Origin: Candidatus Cloacimonas sp.
GTDB taxonomy: Bacteria > Cloacimonadota > Cloacimonadia > Cloacimonadales > Cloacimonadaceae
NCBI GenBank assembly: GCA_035403355.1
Contig: DAONFA010000018.1
Location: 1-43,702, forward strand
DNA: 43,702 nucleotides
Reading direction: 5' to 3'
This document shows positions 8,447 through 15,569 of the stretch, one piece after another. The notes under the pieces were generated by a model. The model was not told where the DNA came from. It did not search any database and was given only the letters and a program-made list of their open reading frames with translations. Each line of letters begins with the position of its first letter. The stretch's first letter is position 1. The translations under genes and the position numbers were made by a program.

Positions 8447-8475
8447 TTGACATCCTATACTGATAGAAATAAAAA
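8447..8475 (+). promoter_or_regulatory. Putative sigma-70-type promoter of satD
   Basis: TTGACA at 8447-8452, a 17-bp spacer and TAAAAA at 8470-8475, about 35 bp before the satD start. The -35 is a perfect consensus; the -10 is poor. The TTG of this -35 could be misread as an alternative start codon. Confidence 0.45.
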
Positions 8476-8509
8476 GTTACAAAAAGATAAATGCCTGAAG
8501 GATAGAGTT

Positions 8510-9181
8510 ATGATAGCGGTTCTAACATGTGACATAATCCGCTCCAGGGTGTATGGTGTAAACCAAAGACAGCAATTGGAAACCCAAATTAGCGAATCAT
8601 TTCAATATGCCTGTAAAATAATCCCTCAAGCGCAAGCGGATTATATGTCTTTTTCTGTAACCCAGGGTGATGAATTTCAATTCAGTATGGAATCCTCTCC
8701 CTATTTTTATCACTTTCTTTTTACCTTCAGAAATCGTCTTTCGTTATGTGGAATTGAACCGATTCCTCTATTCAGGGCAGGTATCGGATTTGGAACAAGA
8801 ACTATTGAAGGTAAAAGCAACAGCTATCAAATGGATGGCAGCGCTTATCATAATTCCCGTTATGCAATGAATAGTTTTGCTGAGACAGTTAATAAGAAAC
8901 GCTTGAGTATTGTGTATTTCAACCATCCCTTCCTGGATAAATGCTACAATACGGTTCTCGCTTTTTGTGATGATTTAGAAAGGTCTCATAGCTATGATCA
9001 AAAAAAAGCTATAAAACAAATTCTTACAGGTTTAACATATCAGCAAGCAGCCCAAAACTTAGGAGTTAGCAAGCAAAATGTTGATCGTTTGTTAAAAAGA
9101 GCAAATTGGAATTTATTTACTCAAGCTATGGATCTATTTTGCACACCGATACCTTTAGAAAATCAAGATGTTCAATGTTGA
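8510..9181 (+). CDS. SatD family protein with C-terminal helix-turn-helix
   Basis: 223 residues from the ATG at 8510, preceded by GAAGGATAG; a TTG at 8447 is rejected because it lies in the -35 and adds unrelated residues. SatD was named from the Streptococcus mutans acid-tolerance sat operon; biochemical function is unknown. The N-terminal ~150 residues have CDIIRSR (D8), TQGDEF (D54), RAGIGFG (89-95) and DGSAYHNSR (109-117), an order that resembles the metal aspartates and strand-helix signature of class III cyclase or GGDEF-like palm folds. The last ~60 residues contain a sigma-region-4-like helix-turn-helix (LTYQQAAQNLGVSKQNVDRLLKRA). The DUF3307 membrane gene follows, a pairing I also know from other genomes. 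Confidence 0.85.
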   Translation: MIAVLTCDIIRSRVYGVNQRQQLETQISESFQYACKIIPQAQADYMSFSVTQGDEFQFSMESSPYFYHFLFTFRNRLSLCGIEPIPLFRAGIGFGTRTIEGKSNSYQMDGSAYHNSRYAMNSFAETVNKKRLSIVYFNHPFLDKCYNTVLAFCDDLERSHSYDQKKAIKQILTGLTYQQAAQNLGVSKQNVDRLLKRANWNLFTQAMDLFCTPIPLENQDVQC

Positions 9182-9193
9182 AATTTACTATAG

Positions 9194-9242
9194 GTCAACC
9201 GAATATGATTGACTTTCTATATGTCAACCATATATGGTTGAC
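9194..9242. promoter_or_regulatory. Two GTCAACC-N6-GGTTGAC palindromes (possible operator)
   Basis: The 20-bp sequence GTCAACCATATATGGTTGAC at 9223-9242 is a perfect palindrome. A second, imperfect copy with the same half-sites (GTCAACC and GATTGAC) lies at 9194-9213, centres 29 bp apart. They sit in the 154-bp gap between satD and the DUF3307 gene. Shape and spacing fit a dimeric DNA-binding protein; the SatD helix-turn-helix is a candidate. The GGTTGAC heptamer also occurs in the window's hairpin repeats, so a repeat origin is possible. Confidence 0.5.
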
Positions 9243-9335
9243 TATTGTAAAATCAACCAAAACCGGGGGGTTCATTAAAAAATTAGGACGGGTGGATTTC
9301 CTGCAATATCTAATTACTGATAAAGAAGGTAAATA

Positions 9336-10052
9336 ATGCTTCTCTGGCGCTTATTATTAGCTTTATTTGTGAGCGATTTTTTACTCCAGAACGGCTGGCT
9401 GATTAAAAGCAAAAAATATATTTGGGGTTTAGTTTTACATTGCCTGATATATTTAGCTGTAATGCTTATTTTTACGGCAAATCTACTATCAGCTAAGGTC
9501 ATTTTAACTCTCCTGATTTTGGCTTTTCTGCATGGAGTTGTGGACTACGGAAAGAATTTACTGCATCCACTTTTGGATAATAAGGAATGGCTGCTGTTTC
9601 TGGTTGACCAGATAATTCACATTATTACTGTTATCTTAGCAGTTTGGTTTATTTCTCTGCCTGATAGAATTTATATTCTTTCCTGCGTAAACAGATTATT
9701 TGTTGATTTGCTGTTACAGTATCTGATCCTGTTTACTGTCACTGTTTTCGGAGGCATCTTCTTCACCGATAGCATATTAAAAGTTATCCTGAAAGAAGTG
9801 TATGAAAAAGATAACCATCAATATCAAGCTTCCCGATTAATTGGTATGAGCGAACGGTTTTTAATTACTATTGCTGTCCTGATCGGGCATTATGAGTTAA
9901 TCGGTTTTCTGATCGCTGCAAAATCACTAATGCGCTTACCCGAAATACAAGATAGAAATACAGAAAATTATAGTAATTATATCCTGGTGGGGACCTTAGT
10001 AAGTTATTCCTGGGCGTTGTCTATTGCATTACTGTTCAATAAATTATTGTAA
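9336..10052 (+). CDS. DUF3307 integral membrane protein
   Basis: 238 residues with about six hydrophobic segments. The start matches DUF3307: LLALFVSDFLLQNGWLIKSKK, then a histidine-bearing helix (GLVLHCLIYLAVMLIF) and FLHGVVDYGKNLL, then a VDQIIHIITVILAVWFI helix. The conserved D and H residues in membrane segments are a family feature of unknown purpose. GAAGGTAAATA precedes the ATG. The gene follows satD at 154 nt and shares its repeat-bounded island, so the two probably act together. Confidence 0.85.
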   Translation: MLLWRLLLALFVSDFLLQNGWLIKSKKYIWGLVLHCLIYLAVMLIFTANLLSAKVILTLLILAFLHGVVDYGKNLLHPLLDNKEWLLFLVDQIIHIITVILAVWFISLPDRIYILSCVNRLFVDLLLQYLILFTVTVFGGIFFTDSILKVILKEVYEKDNHQYQASRLIGMSERFLITIAVLIGHYELIGFLIAAKSLMRLPEIQDRNTENYSNYILVGTLVSYSWALSIALLFNKLL

Positions 10053-10060
10053 CTTTTAAC

Positions 10061-10106
10061 GAGGGGCTTACGCCACCGTCGCTATCAATGTATCGCCCTA
10101 CGGGCT
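10061..10106. repeat. GAGGGGCTTACGCCACC dispersed repeat, copy 1
   Basis: A ~50-bp stretch running from GAGGGGCTTACGCCACC through TCGCTAT to TCGCCCTACGGGCTT. It is matched in the opposite orientation at 17083-17135. Non-coding. Confidence 0.7.
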
Positions 10107-10176
10107 TATTGGTAGAGGGCTGAGAGCAGAGTGTATCCCAACACCCTAAACCCTCTTAACCATCTTATCTAGACCC

Positions 10177-10280
10177 TCTCAACCATCTTATCCCTTCTAA
10201 TTATTAAAATCTGCGTAATCTGCGTAATCTGCGTGAAAATAATCTGCGTAATCTGCGGGAAACAAACTCTGCGGGAAACA
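10177..10280. repeat. Right copy of ~104-bp direct repeat flanking satD-DUF3307
   Basis: Gapless partner of 8244-8347, with only a handful of mismatches, in the same orientation. It is immediately followed by the terminator of the microprotein operon. Confidence 0.8.
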
Positions 10281-10308
10281 AAAACCCCGGCAGCCAACCG
10301 GGGTTTGT
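10279..10308 (-). terminator. Rho-independent terminator of the 54-aa gene operon
   Basis: On the minus strand, AAACCCCGG - 7-nt loop - CCGGGGTTT followed directly by a T-run (TTTTTG). The 9-bp stem lies 24 nt after the stop codon at 10330. Confidence 0.85.
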
Positions 10309-10329
10309 ATATTCAGAGGCAACAGATAG

Positions 10330-10494
10330 CTATTTGAGTATTTGTTTATCTAATTCATCCAGGAAGATACCGAGCAGGATAGAGAGCACCAATTCAAAGA
10401 ATACCTGTTCATTCTGCTCATTAATCAAGGGAATATCCACAAGTTGATTGATGCGGGTAGCGAGTTCTTTTACCAGGATATTGTTATCGTTCAT
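10330..10494 (-). CDS. Small 54-aa protein, hydrophobic C-terminal half
   Basis: A small ORF between the 150-aa gene and a strong terminator. It begins MNDNNILVKELATRINQ, continues VDIPLINEQNEQVFFELV, then a hydrophobic LSILLGIFLDEL segment (about 36-47) and ends DKQILK. AAGGAG lies about 7 nt before the ATG, an excellent ribosome site, and the gene begins 13 nt after the upstream stop, so coding is well supported despite its length. The hydrophobic stretch is short and acid-flanked, more like an amphipathic or oligomerising helix than a classic membrane span. I do not recognise it. Just downstream of the paralogous gene at 28297 an ATG (28290) opens only 12 codons starting MDDN. Confidence 0.7.
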   Translation of the reverse strand: MNDNNILVKELATRINQLVDIPLINEQNEQVFFELVLSILLGIFLDELDKQILK

Positions 10495-10507
10495 TTTTTC
10501 TCCTTTT

Positions 10508-10960
10508 TTACATATTGGCGGTTAATGTATCAGCACCGGGAACTTTTGCCAGAAAGCCGTTAGTGACGGCTGAAGCGATGGAAATGATGCTATCGCCAAC
10601 GGTTTGCAAATCGGTGTAAGTTAAGGTTGTCAGATCAATGTGTTCAGGATCGCTCTTTTCAAAGTTGAACATCATTTTAACCCAAAGAGCGTAGCCATTG
10701 GGTGGCAGATTGCCTTTGGGAACATTTGCGGTATTCAGCTGTGCGTATTGTTTCAATTCTTGCTTGTAAGGGGCAGAGATACTTGCATAAATAGCAGCAA
10801 GATTTTTGGTTTTAGAACCAATTAGGGTATTGTTTTCGGTTATACGCGGTTTAACTTTTTTGCGACCTATGCAAATCGTATTTTTACGATAGCTGGCATA
10901 GGTTATTTCATCCAACGAACCGGAATAGGTTCGGATTCCGTACTTGAAATTTACTTTCAT
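10508..10960 (-). CDS. Unknown 150-aa protein, paralogue of 28297-28743
   Basis: I do not recognise this family. It aligns end to end with the 148-aa protein at 28297: MKVxFxYG, YxG, a K/R-rich RKxVxPxIT segment (about 33-41), GSxxxNL (about 48-56), KxxLxxY, N-x-Y-x-x-WV (about 88-94), IDLxTxT (108-114) and a SI-x3-AV-x2-G-x-L C-terminus. The N-terminal 40 residues are basic and strand-rich, the rest helical; there is no signal peptide. A very purine-rich leader with GGAG precedes the ATG. Upstream are two TTTTGTCACC boxes shared with the paralogue. It is followed by the 54-aa gene and a terminator, making a compact two-gene unit. Confidence 0.8.
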   Translation of the reverse strand: MKVNFKYGIRTYSGSLDEITYASYRKNTICIGRKKVKPRITENNTLIGSKTKNLAAIYASISAPYKQELKQYAQLNTANVPKGNLPPNGYALWVKMMFNFEKSDPEHIDLTTLTYTDLQTVGDSIISIASAVTNGFLAKVPGADTLTANM

Positions 10961-11023
10961 TTTTGTCTCCTTTTTTTTTTTTCTTTAGGCGTTTCCGGAA
11001 AACTTGCCTTCACTTTTATTGGG

Positions 11024-11053
11024 GGTGACAAAAATGGGAGCTTGGTGACAAAA
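11024..11053 (-). promoter_or_regulatory. Paired TTTTGTCACC boxes upstream of the 150-aa gene
   Basis: On the minus strand two copies of TTTTGTCACC are separated by exactly 10 bp (20 bp repeat distance, about two helical turns). The proximal copy continues CCC and then AATAAAA, a possible -10 region. The same arrangement stands before the paralogue at 28782-28811, with unrelated 10-bp spacers. Conservation of the boxes but not the spacer suggests a protein-binding site. Confidence 0.7.
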
Positions 11054-11139
11054 CTAAAATTATTTTCTAAATTCCCCCGCTTGACACGAAAGCTAAGCTG
11101 AAAAATCTGGCATAAAGAAACATAAATTGGAGCTTAATA

Positions 11140-12411
11140 ATGGATATATTAATTAAGGATTTCCTCTCTTTCCTTTCTGGCAGCAGAAGCAGTTTTTTCG
11201 CCAGCAGGGAAATTCAAAAAAGATTGAACGAGGCAGGTTTTATCTGCCTTCCTGAAAATAAACCTTTTAAATTGAGCAGCGGAGGAAAATATTATCTCCA
11301 ACGCCAGGGAACGGCTATTTTAGCTTTCATAACGGGCAGCGAAAACTTTGCAAAAGGCGGTTTTAACCTTGCCGGAAGCCATATTGACTATCCCTGTCTC
11401 AAACTTAAACCTCAAAGTATAAAAACCGAAAAAGGGATTACCAAAATTGGTGTGCAGGTTTATGGCTCACCTATTATCAGCACTTGGTTAGACCGTGAAC
11501 TTGGCATTGCCGGAAAAGTGATTGTTAAAACAGCTAAGGGCTATAGAGTAGAATATGTGGATTTTCAAAAGCCGGTAGCCATTATTCCTAATGTAGCTCT
11601 TCACTTGAACCGGGAAGTTAATAAGGGTTTTGCCTATAATCCGCAAACCCAGTTAAATGCTATCCTAAGTGTTAGTTCAAACGGTATAAATCCACTTTAT
11701 TCAGCAATCGCGCAAGAACTGAAAGTTAAGGAAGAACAAATTGCCGAAACAGAGCTTTATTTATATGACTTCATTCCGGCAGCTCAAATCGGTTTGCAGC
11801 AGGAAATGATTGCTTCACAGGGACTTGATAACCTGGCTATGGCTCATGCCATTCTTTCTGCCATTCTTCAATGTGAAAAGCCGCAAAAGACCGCTGCAGC
11901 TATCTTTTTTGATAATGAAGAAATCGGCTCGCAGACCCCTCAGGGAGCCGATTCTTTGTTCCTGGAAGAAATGCTGGAACGAATTTGCCTCAGCCAAAGC
12001 AATAGCAGAGAGGATTTTTACCTGGCTTTGCGCAACAGCTTTTTTATTAGTGCCGATGTAGCCAATGCCTGGCATCCGTCTTTTGCCGAAAAATATGAAC
12101 CGGATTATGCTCCGTTGATAAATAAAGGACCTGTAATTAAGTTTGATGCTTATCACAGATACGCATCCGATGCAGAAAGTTCTTATCGCTTTATTCAGCT
12201 TTGCGAAAAGGCAAATGTTCCTTATCAGAAATTTTTAGTGCGTAGCGATGCTACCAGTGGAATTACTATCGGACCTATTTTAGCTTCAAGATTGGGATTG
12301 CAGACAGTTGATATCGGAAATCCAATTTGGGCAATGCATTCCATTAGAGAAACTGGTGGAACTGAAGACCACAAATACCTGGTGAAAGTACTTAGACGGT
12401 ATTTTGGATAG
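11140..12411 (+). CDS. M18 family aminopeptidase
   Basis: Binuclear zinc aminopeptidase (aspartyl-aminopeptidase/DAP-like), 423 residues, normal size, cytosolic, removing N-terminal residues from peptides. Zinc-site motifs: GSHIDYP (H81, D83), FFDNEEIGSQTPQGADS (about 253-269), SADVANAWHP (about 304) and the C-terminal DIGNPIWAMHSIRET with the ligand histidine. RSDATSGITIGPI is the characteristic M18 substrate-pocket loop. GGAG lies 9 nt before the ATG. A TTGACA stands at 11081 but without a clear -10. The stop codon abuts an 8-bp tandem array. Confidence 0.94.
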   Translation: MDILIKDFLSFLSGSRSSFFASREIQKRLNEAGFICLPENKPFKLSSGGKYYLQRQGTAILAFITGSENFAKGGFNLAGSHIDYPCLKLKPQSIKTEKGITKIGVQVYGSPIISTWLDRELGIAGKVIVKTAKGYRVEYVDFQKPVAIIPNVALHLNREVNKGFAYNPQTQLNAILSVSSNGINPLYSAIAQELKVKEEQIAETELYLYDFIPAAQIGLQQEMIASQGLDNLAMAHAILSAILQCEKPQKTAAAIFFDNEEIGSQTPQGADSLFLEEMLERICLSQSNSREDFYLALRNSFFISADVANAWHPSFAEKYEPDYAPLINKGPVIKFDAYHRYASDAESSYRFIQLCEKANVPYQKFLVRSDATSGITIGPILASRLGLQTVDIGNPIWAMHSIRETGGTEDHKYLVKVLRRYFG

Positions 12412-12412
12412 C

Positions 12413-12507
12413 GAGACAGCGAAATAGCGAGACAGCGAGATGGCGAGACAGCGAGATGGCGAGATAGCGAGATGGCAAGTTAGAGAGATAGCGAGATGGC
12501 GAGATAG
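12413..12507. repeat. 8-bp tandem array (GAGATGGC/GAGACAGC), left arm
   Basis: About twelve units of period 8 (GAGACAGC, GAGATGGC, GAGATAGC with variants) start right after the aminopeptidase stop codon. The complementary array CCATCTCG at 12921-12953 lies on the other side of the four-helix-bundle gene, so the gene sits between inverted arrays. Confidence 0.9.
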
Positions 12508-12530
12508 AATAACATCAATGGAGATAAAAA

Positions 12531-12920
12531 ATGAATAACGGAAAAATAAGAAGTTATCGTGATTTAGATATCTGGCAAAGAAGTATGAATATAGCAGAAA
12601 TGGCTTATAAGTTAACAAAAAAATTCCCTTCTGAAGAAAGGTATAATATGGTTAGCCAGATTAGAAGGTCTGCTGATTCAGTTCCTGCAAATATTGCAGA
12701 GGGCTGGGGAAGAAAAATGAGTAAAGAATTTATCCATTATTTAAGGATTGCCTCAGGTAGTTTACGAGAACTGGAAACCCACTTATTGTTATCTGAGCGT
12801 TGTGAAATTGTATGCATAACGGATATAAATCCAATTCTTGCTCAAGCAGAAATACTTAGTAAACAGATTTGGTCTCTTCAGTATCAACTTCAAAGCAGAA
12901 ATAATAAAGTAACAAAATGA
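12531..12920 (+). CDS. Four-helix bundle protein (S23 / 23S rRNA IVS family)
   Basis: 129 residues with the family signature: YRDLDIWQRSMNIAEMAYKLTKKFP at the start and the hallmark QIRRSADSVPANIAEGWGR (about 44-62), followed by HYLRIASGSLRELETHLLL. Members form a pentameric four-helix bundle; they were first found in intervening sequences of 23S rRNA in spirochaetes and others, and also as free-standing genes. Function is unknown, possibly nucleic-acid binding. GGAG is 8 nt before the ATG. The gene is bounded by inverted 8-bp arrays directly next to the previous stop and its own stop, which makes it look like an inserted cassette. Confidence 0.92.
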   Translation: MNNGKIRSYRDLDIWQRSMNIAEMAYKLTKKFPSEERYNMVSQIRRSADSVPANIAEGWGRKMSKEFIHYLRIASGSLRELETHLLLSERCEIVCITDINPILAQAEILSKQIWSLQYQLQSRNNKVTK

Positions 12921-12953
12921 CCATCTCGCCATCTCGCCATCTCGCCACCTCGC
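12921..12953. repeat. 8-bp tandem array (CATCTCGC), right arm
   Basis: Four units of CATCTCGC/CACCTCGC begin immediately after the TGA of the four-helix-bundle gene. They are the reverse complement of the left array units and could pair with them in the transcript, placing the gene in a loop. Confidence 0.9.
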
Positions 12954-12995
12954 TCTTTCACAACTACAACAAATATATATATTAAGGAGAATACA

Positions 12996-14246
12996 ATGTC
13001 AACCTTCAAACCCTTCAAAGCCCTAAGACCGATTCCGGACAAAGCTAAGGCAATTGCTTCAATGCCTTATGATGTTATGGATTCAGATGAAGCACGCAAA
13101 GAAGTGCAAAAAAACCCTTTAAGCTTTCTCCATGTAGAAAAGCCCGAAGTTGACCTTCCATCGGGAACGGATTTATACGATCCCGCAGTATATGCCAAAG
13201 CCAGGGAAAACCTCTATAAATATGTTTCTGATGGCTATATGAAACAGGATGCGCAGCCAGCATATTACATCTATAAACAAGTTATGGATGGCCGCGCTCA
13301 AATTGGTTTAGTGGGTTTAACTTCTGTAGATGAATATATGGACGGCACCATCAAAAAACACGAATTAACCCGTGCAGAAAAAGAAGCAGACCGCATTCGT
13401 CATATTGCTGCCTGTGATGCACATCCTTCACCTGTATTTTTTACCTATCGTCATCAGGATGTAATTGATAATACAGTAGCCAAAGTTATGGCTAATAAGC
13501 AGCCGGAATATGATTTTATAAGTGATGACAGCATTCATCATACTCTTTGGGTGATGGATGACCCGGAGGATATTAAAGCTATTCAAAATGCCTTTACCTC
13601 TTTGCCGAATTTATATGTAGCAGATGGACATCATAGAACTGCCAGTGCAGCAAAAGTTGGATTGAAAAAGCGTGAGCAGTTTCCTGATTATACCGGCGAC
13701 GAAGAATTCAACTATTTTATGGCAGTTATCTTTCCGGATAATCAATTGAAAATTTATGATTATAACCGGGTGGTTAAAGACCTGAACGGCTTAACCAAAG
13801 AAGAATTTTTAGCCAAAATAGCTGAAAAATGGAATGTTACTCCCATTCCTGAAGGCAATAACTTTGCTCCTCAAAAGAAACATAACATAAGTATGTATCT
13901 TGATGGAAAATGGTATCGTTTAGAACCCAAACCGGGAACCTGGAATGAAAAAAATATTGTGGAAGACCTGGATGTTTCCATTTTACAGAATAATCTTCTG
14001 CAACCCGTTTTAGGCATCAACGACCCGCGCACCGATCAAAGAATTGATTTCATCGGTGGAATTAGAGGTCTTGGTGAACTTGTTAAAAGAGTTGATAGTG
14101 GAAGAGAAACAGTTGCTTTTGCTATGTATCCTACCAGTATGGATGAACTTTTAGGTATTGCCGATGCCGGAGAAATTATGCCTCCGAAATCAACCTGGTT
14201 TGAGCCCAAATTGCGTAGCGGATTATTTATTCACTTACTGAAATGA
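12996..14246 (+). CDS. DUF1015 family protein
   Basis: 416 residues matching DUF1015: an N-terminal FKPFKALRPIP...AIASMPYDVMDSDEARKEVQKNPLSFLHVEKPEVD, the central HELTRAEKEADRIRH segment, and VADGHHRTASAA (about 208-219), which is the most conserved motif and may bind metal or phosphate. Enzymatic role is unproven. An AAGGAG site precedes the ATG. It overlaps rimO by 4 nt, so it is the first gene of a DUF1015-rimO-trpS operon. Confidence 0.93.
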   Translation: MSTFKPFKALRPIPDKAKAIASMPYDVMDSDEARKEVQKNPLSFLHVEKPEVDLPSGTDLYDPAVYAKARENLYKYVSDGYMKQDAQPAYYIYKQVMDGRAQIGLVGLTSVDEYMDGTIKKHELTRAEKEADRIRHIAACDAHPSPVFFTYRHQDVIDNTVAKVMANKQPEYDFISDDSIHHTLWVMDDPEDIKAIQNAFTSLPNLYVADGHHRTASAAKVGLKKREQFPDYTGDEEFNYFMAVIFPDNQLKIYDYNRVVKDLNGLTKEEFLAKIAEKWNVTPIPEGNNFAPQKKHNISMYLDGKWYRLEPKPGTWNEKNIVEDLDVSILQNNLLQPVLGINDPRTDQRIDFIGGIRGLGELVKRVDSGRETVAFAMYPTSMDELLGIADAGEIMPPKSTWFEPKLRSGLFIHLLK

Positions 14247-15565
14247 CTACTTATACCTTTGAAAGTTTGGGCTGTTCTAAAAATTTAGTGGACAGCGAGC
14301 GTTTTATAACGATTTTAAAGAAATATGGTCTTTCTGAGTCATATTACTATTATGAAGCAGATTTGTTTATACTTAACAGTTGTGCCTTTATCTGCGAGGC
14401 ATTAGATGAACTGAATTATTTACTCTGTGATATAATAGATCACACTGAAGATAGAGATGTCAAAATAATAGTTACCGGCTGTATAATGAATCGGGGTTAT
14501 GAGGATTACAAAGAAGGATTTCCGGAAGTGGATGCCTGGATTCCGTTAAAGGACTTTGCTGCTTTTGAAAAATATCTGCTGGATAATATTCTGCCTTCTT
14601 ATATAGCCCCTAAAAGGTTATCCTACAAAGAAAGAACTCATCTGGAAAACGGAAAGTATGTGTATTTACGGATTGCAGACGGTTGCAATAATAAATGCTC
14701 CTACTGTATGATTCCATATATTAGAGGAAAACAGGTTTCAGAGCCGATTGAGACCCTCGTTGAAGAAGCAAAATCAATGCAAAAATACGGTAGAGAGCTT
14801 ATTTTGATAGCTCAGGATACCTGCACTTATGGAACCGATATTTATGGAGAAAAAGCCCTGCCTAAACTAATTGAAGCATTGCATAATCAGACAAATTATG
14901 ACTGGATTCGTCTTCTCTATATGCATCCTGATAACTTTGAGAGCGAATGGACGGAACTCTGGAAAAAGTATCCTAAGTTACTGCCCTATTTTGATATACC
15001 TATTCAACAGGTGAGCCCTGAAATCATTAAAGCAATGCACCGTAAAAAGAGCTATGAGCAATTGAAAGAACTTTTTCAATATATTCAGAAAGAAGTTCCT
15101 AATGCCGTTTTCCGCACTACTTTGATGGTTGATTATCCAAATGAAACAAAGGAAGATTTAGACCTGCTGGACAAATTTCTTTCCGAAGTTCCTATCTTAC
15201 AGGGAGGTGTGTTTGCTTATTCTCCCGAATCCAAAGACCCTTCCGTTAACATCTACGATGAATTTGACTGGAAAAAAGGCAAAAATTTAATGTTTGATTG
15301 GGAAGATAAGTTGAGAAAAGATAGGCAGAAACATCTGGAAAAATATGTGGGAACTATTCAACCCGCTTTAGTAGAAAGATGTCAACCCTATACCGAGCAA
15401 TTTACAGGTCGCTTATGGTTTCAAGCGCCTGAAATTGATGGCTGTGTCCATATAGATAACCTTCCTGAAGATAGAAGTCCTATTATAAATGTGGAAATCG
15501 TAGATATTATCGGAGATGAAATAATGAGTATTTTTCACTCTAATATAAATTGCAATAAGGAATAA
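14243..15565 (+). CDS. rimO: Ribosomal protein S12 methylthiotransferase RimO
   Basis: Adds a methylthio group to the conserved aspartate of ribosomal protein S12. Two clusters are visible: the N-terminal UPF0004 cysteines C11, C47 and C80 and the radical SAM triad C148, C152, C155 in GCNNKCSYC. The MIPYIRGKQVSEPI after the triad and the C-terminal TRAM domain (about 370-440) complete the methylthiotransferase layout at normal length (440). GCSKNLVDSE at the N terminus is RimO-like rather than MiaB-like. Its ATG overlaps the DUF1015 stop. Confidence 0.95.
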   Translation: MTTYTFESLGCSKNLVDSERFITILKKYGLSESYYYYEADLFILNSCAFICEALDELNYLLCDIIDHTEDRDVKIIVTGCIMNRGYEDYKEGFPEVDAWIPLKDFAAFEKYLLDNILPSYIAPKRLSYKERTHLENGKYVYLRIADGCNNKCSYCMIPYIRGKQVSEPIETLVEEAKSMQKYGRELILIAQDTCTYGTDIYGEKALPKLIEALHNQTNYDWIRLLYMHPDNFESEWTELWKKYPKLLPYFDIPIQQVSPEIIKAMHRKKSYEQLKELFQYIQKEVPNAVFRTTLMVDYPNETKEDLDLLDKFLSEVPILQGGVFAYSPESKDPSVNIYDEFDWKKGKNLMFDWEDKLRKDRQKHLEKYVGTIQPALVERCQPYTEQFTGRLWFQAPEIDGCVHIDNLPEDRSPIINVEIVDIIGDEIMSIFHSNINCNKE

Positions 15566-15569
15566 GTAT

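Larger units (their letters stand above)
7947..8509. other. Divergent intergenic region between ribH and satD
   Basis: This gap separates divergently transcribed ribH and satD. It holds a GGGAGG-N15-CCTCCC inverted repeat (8080-8106) in the ribH leader, two GGTTGAC-type hairpin repeats, the left copy of a 104-bp direct repeat and the presumed satD promoter. I see no gene and no recognisable riboswitch core. Confidence 0.6.

Noticed and set aside
8447..8509. Upstream TTG start for satD
   Set aside because: The TTG is part of a TTGACA -35 and the added residues are unlike the family; the ATG at 8510 has a ribosome site.
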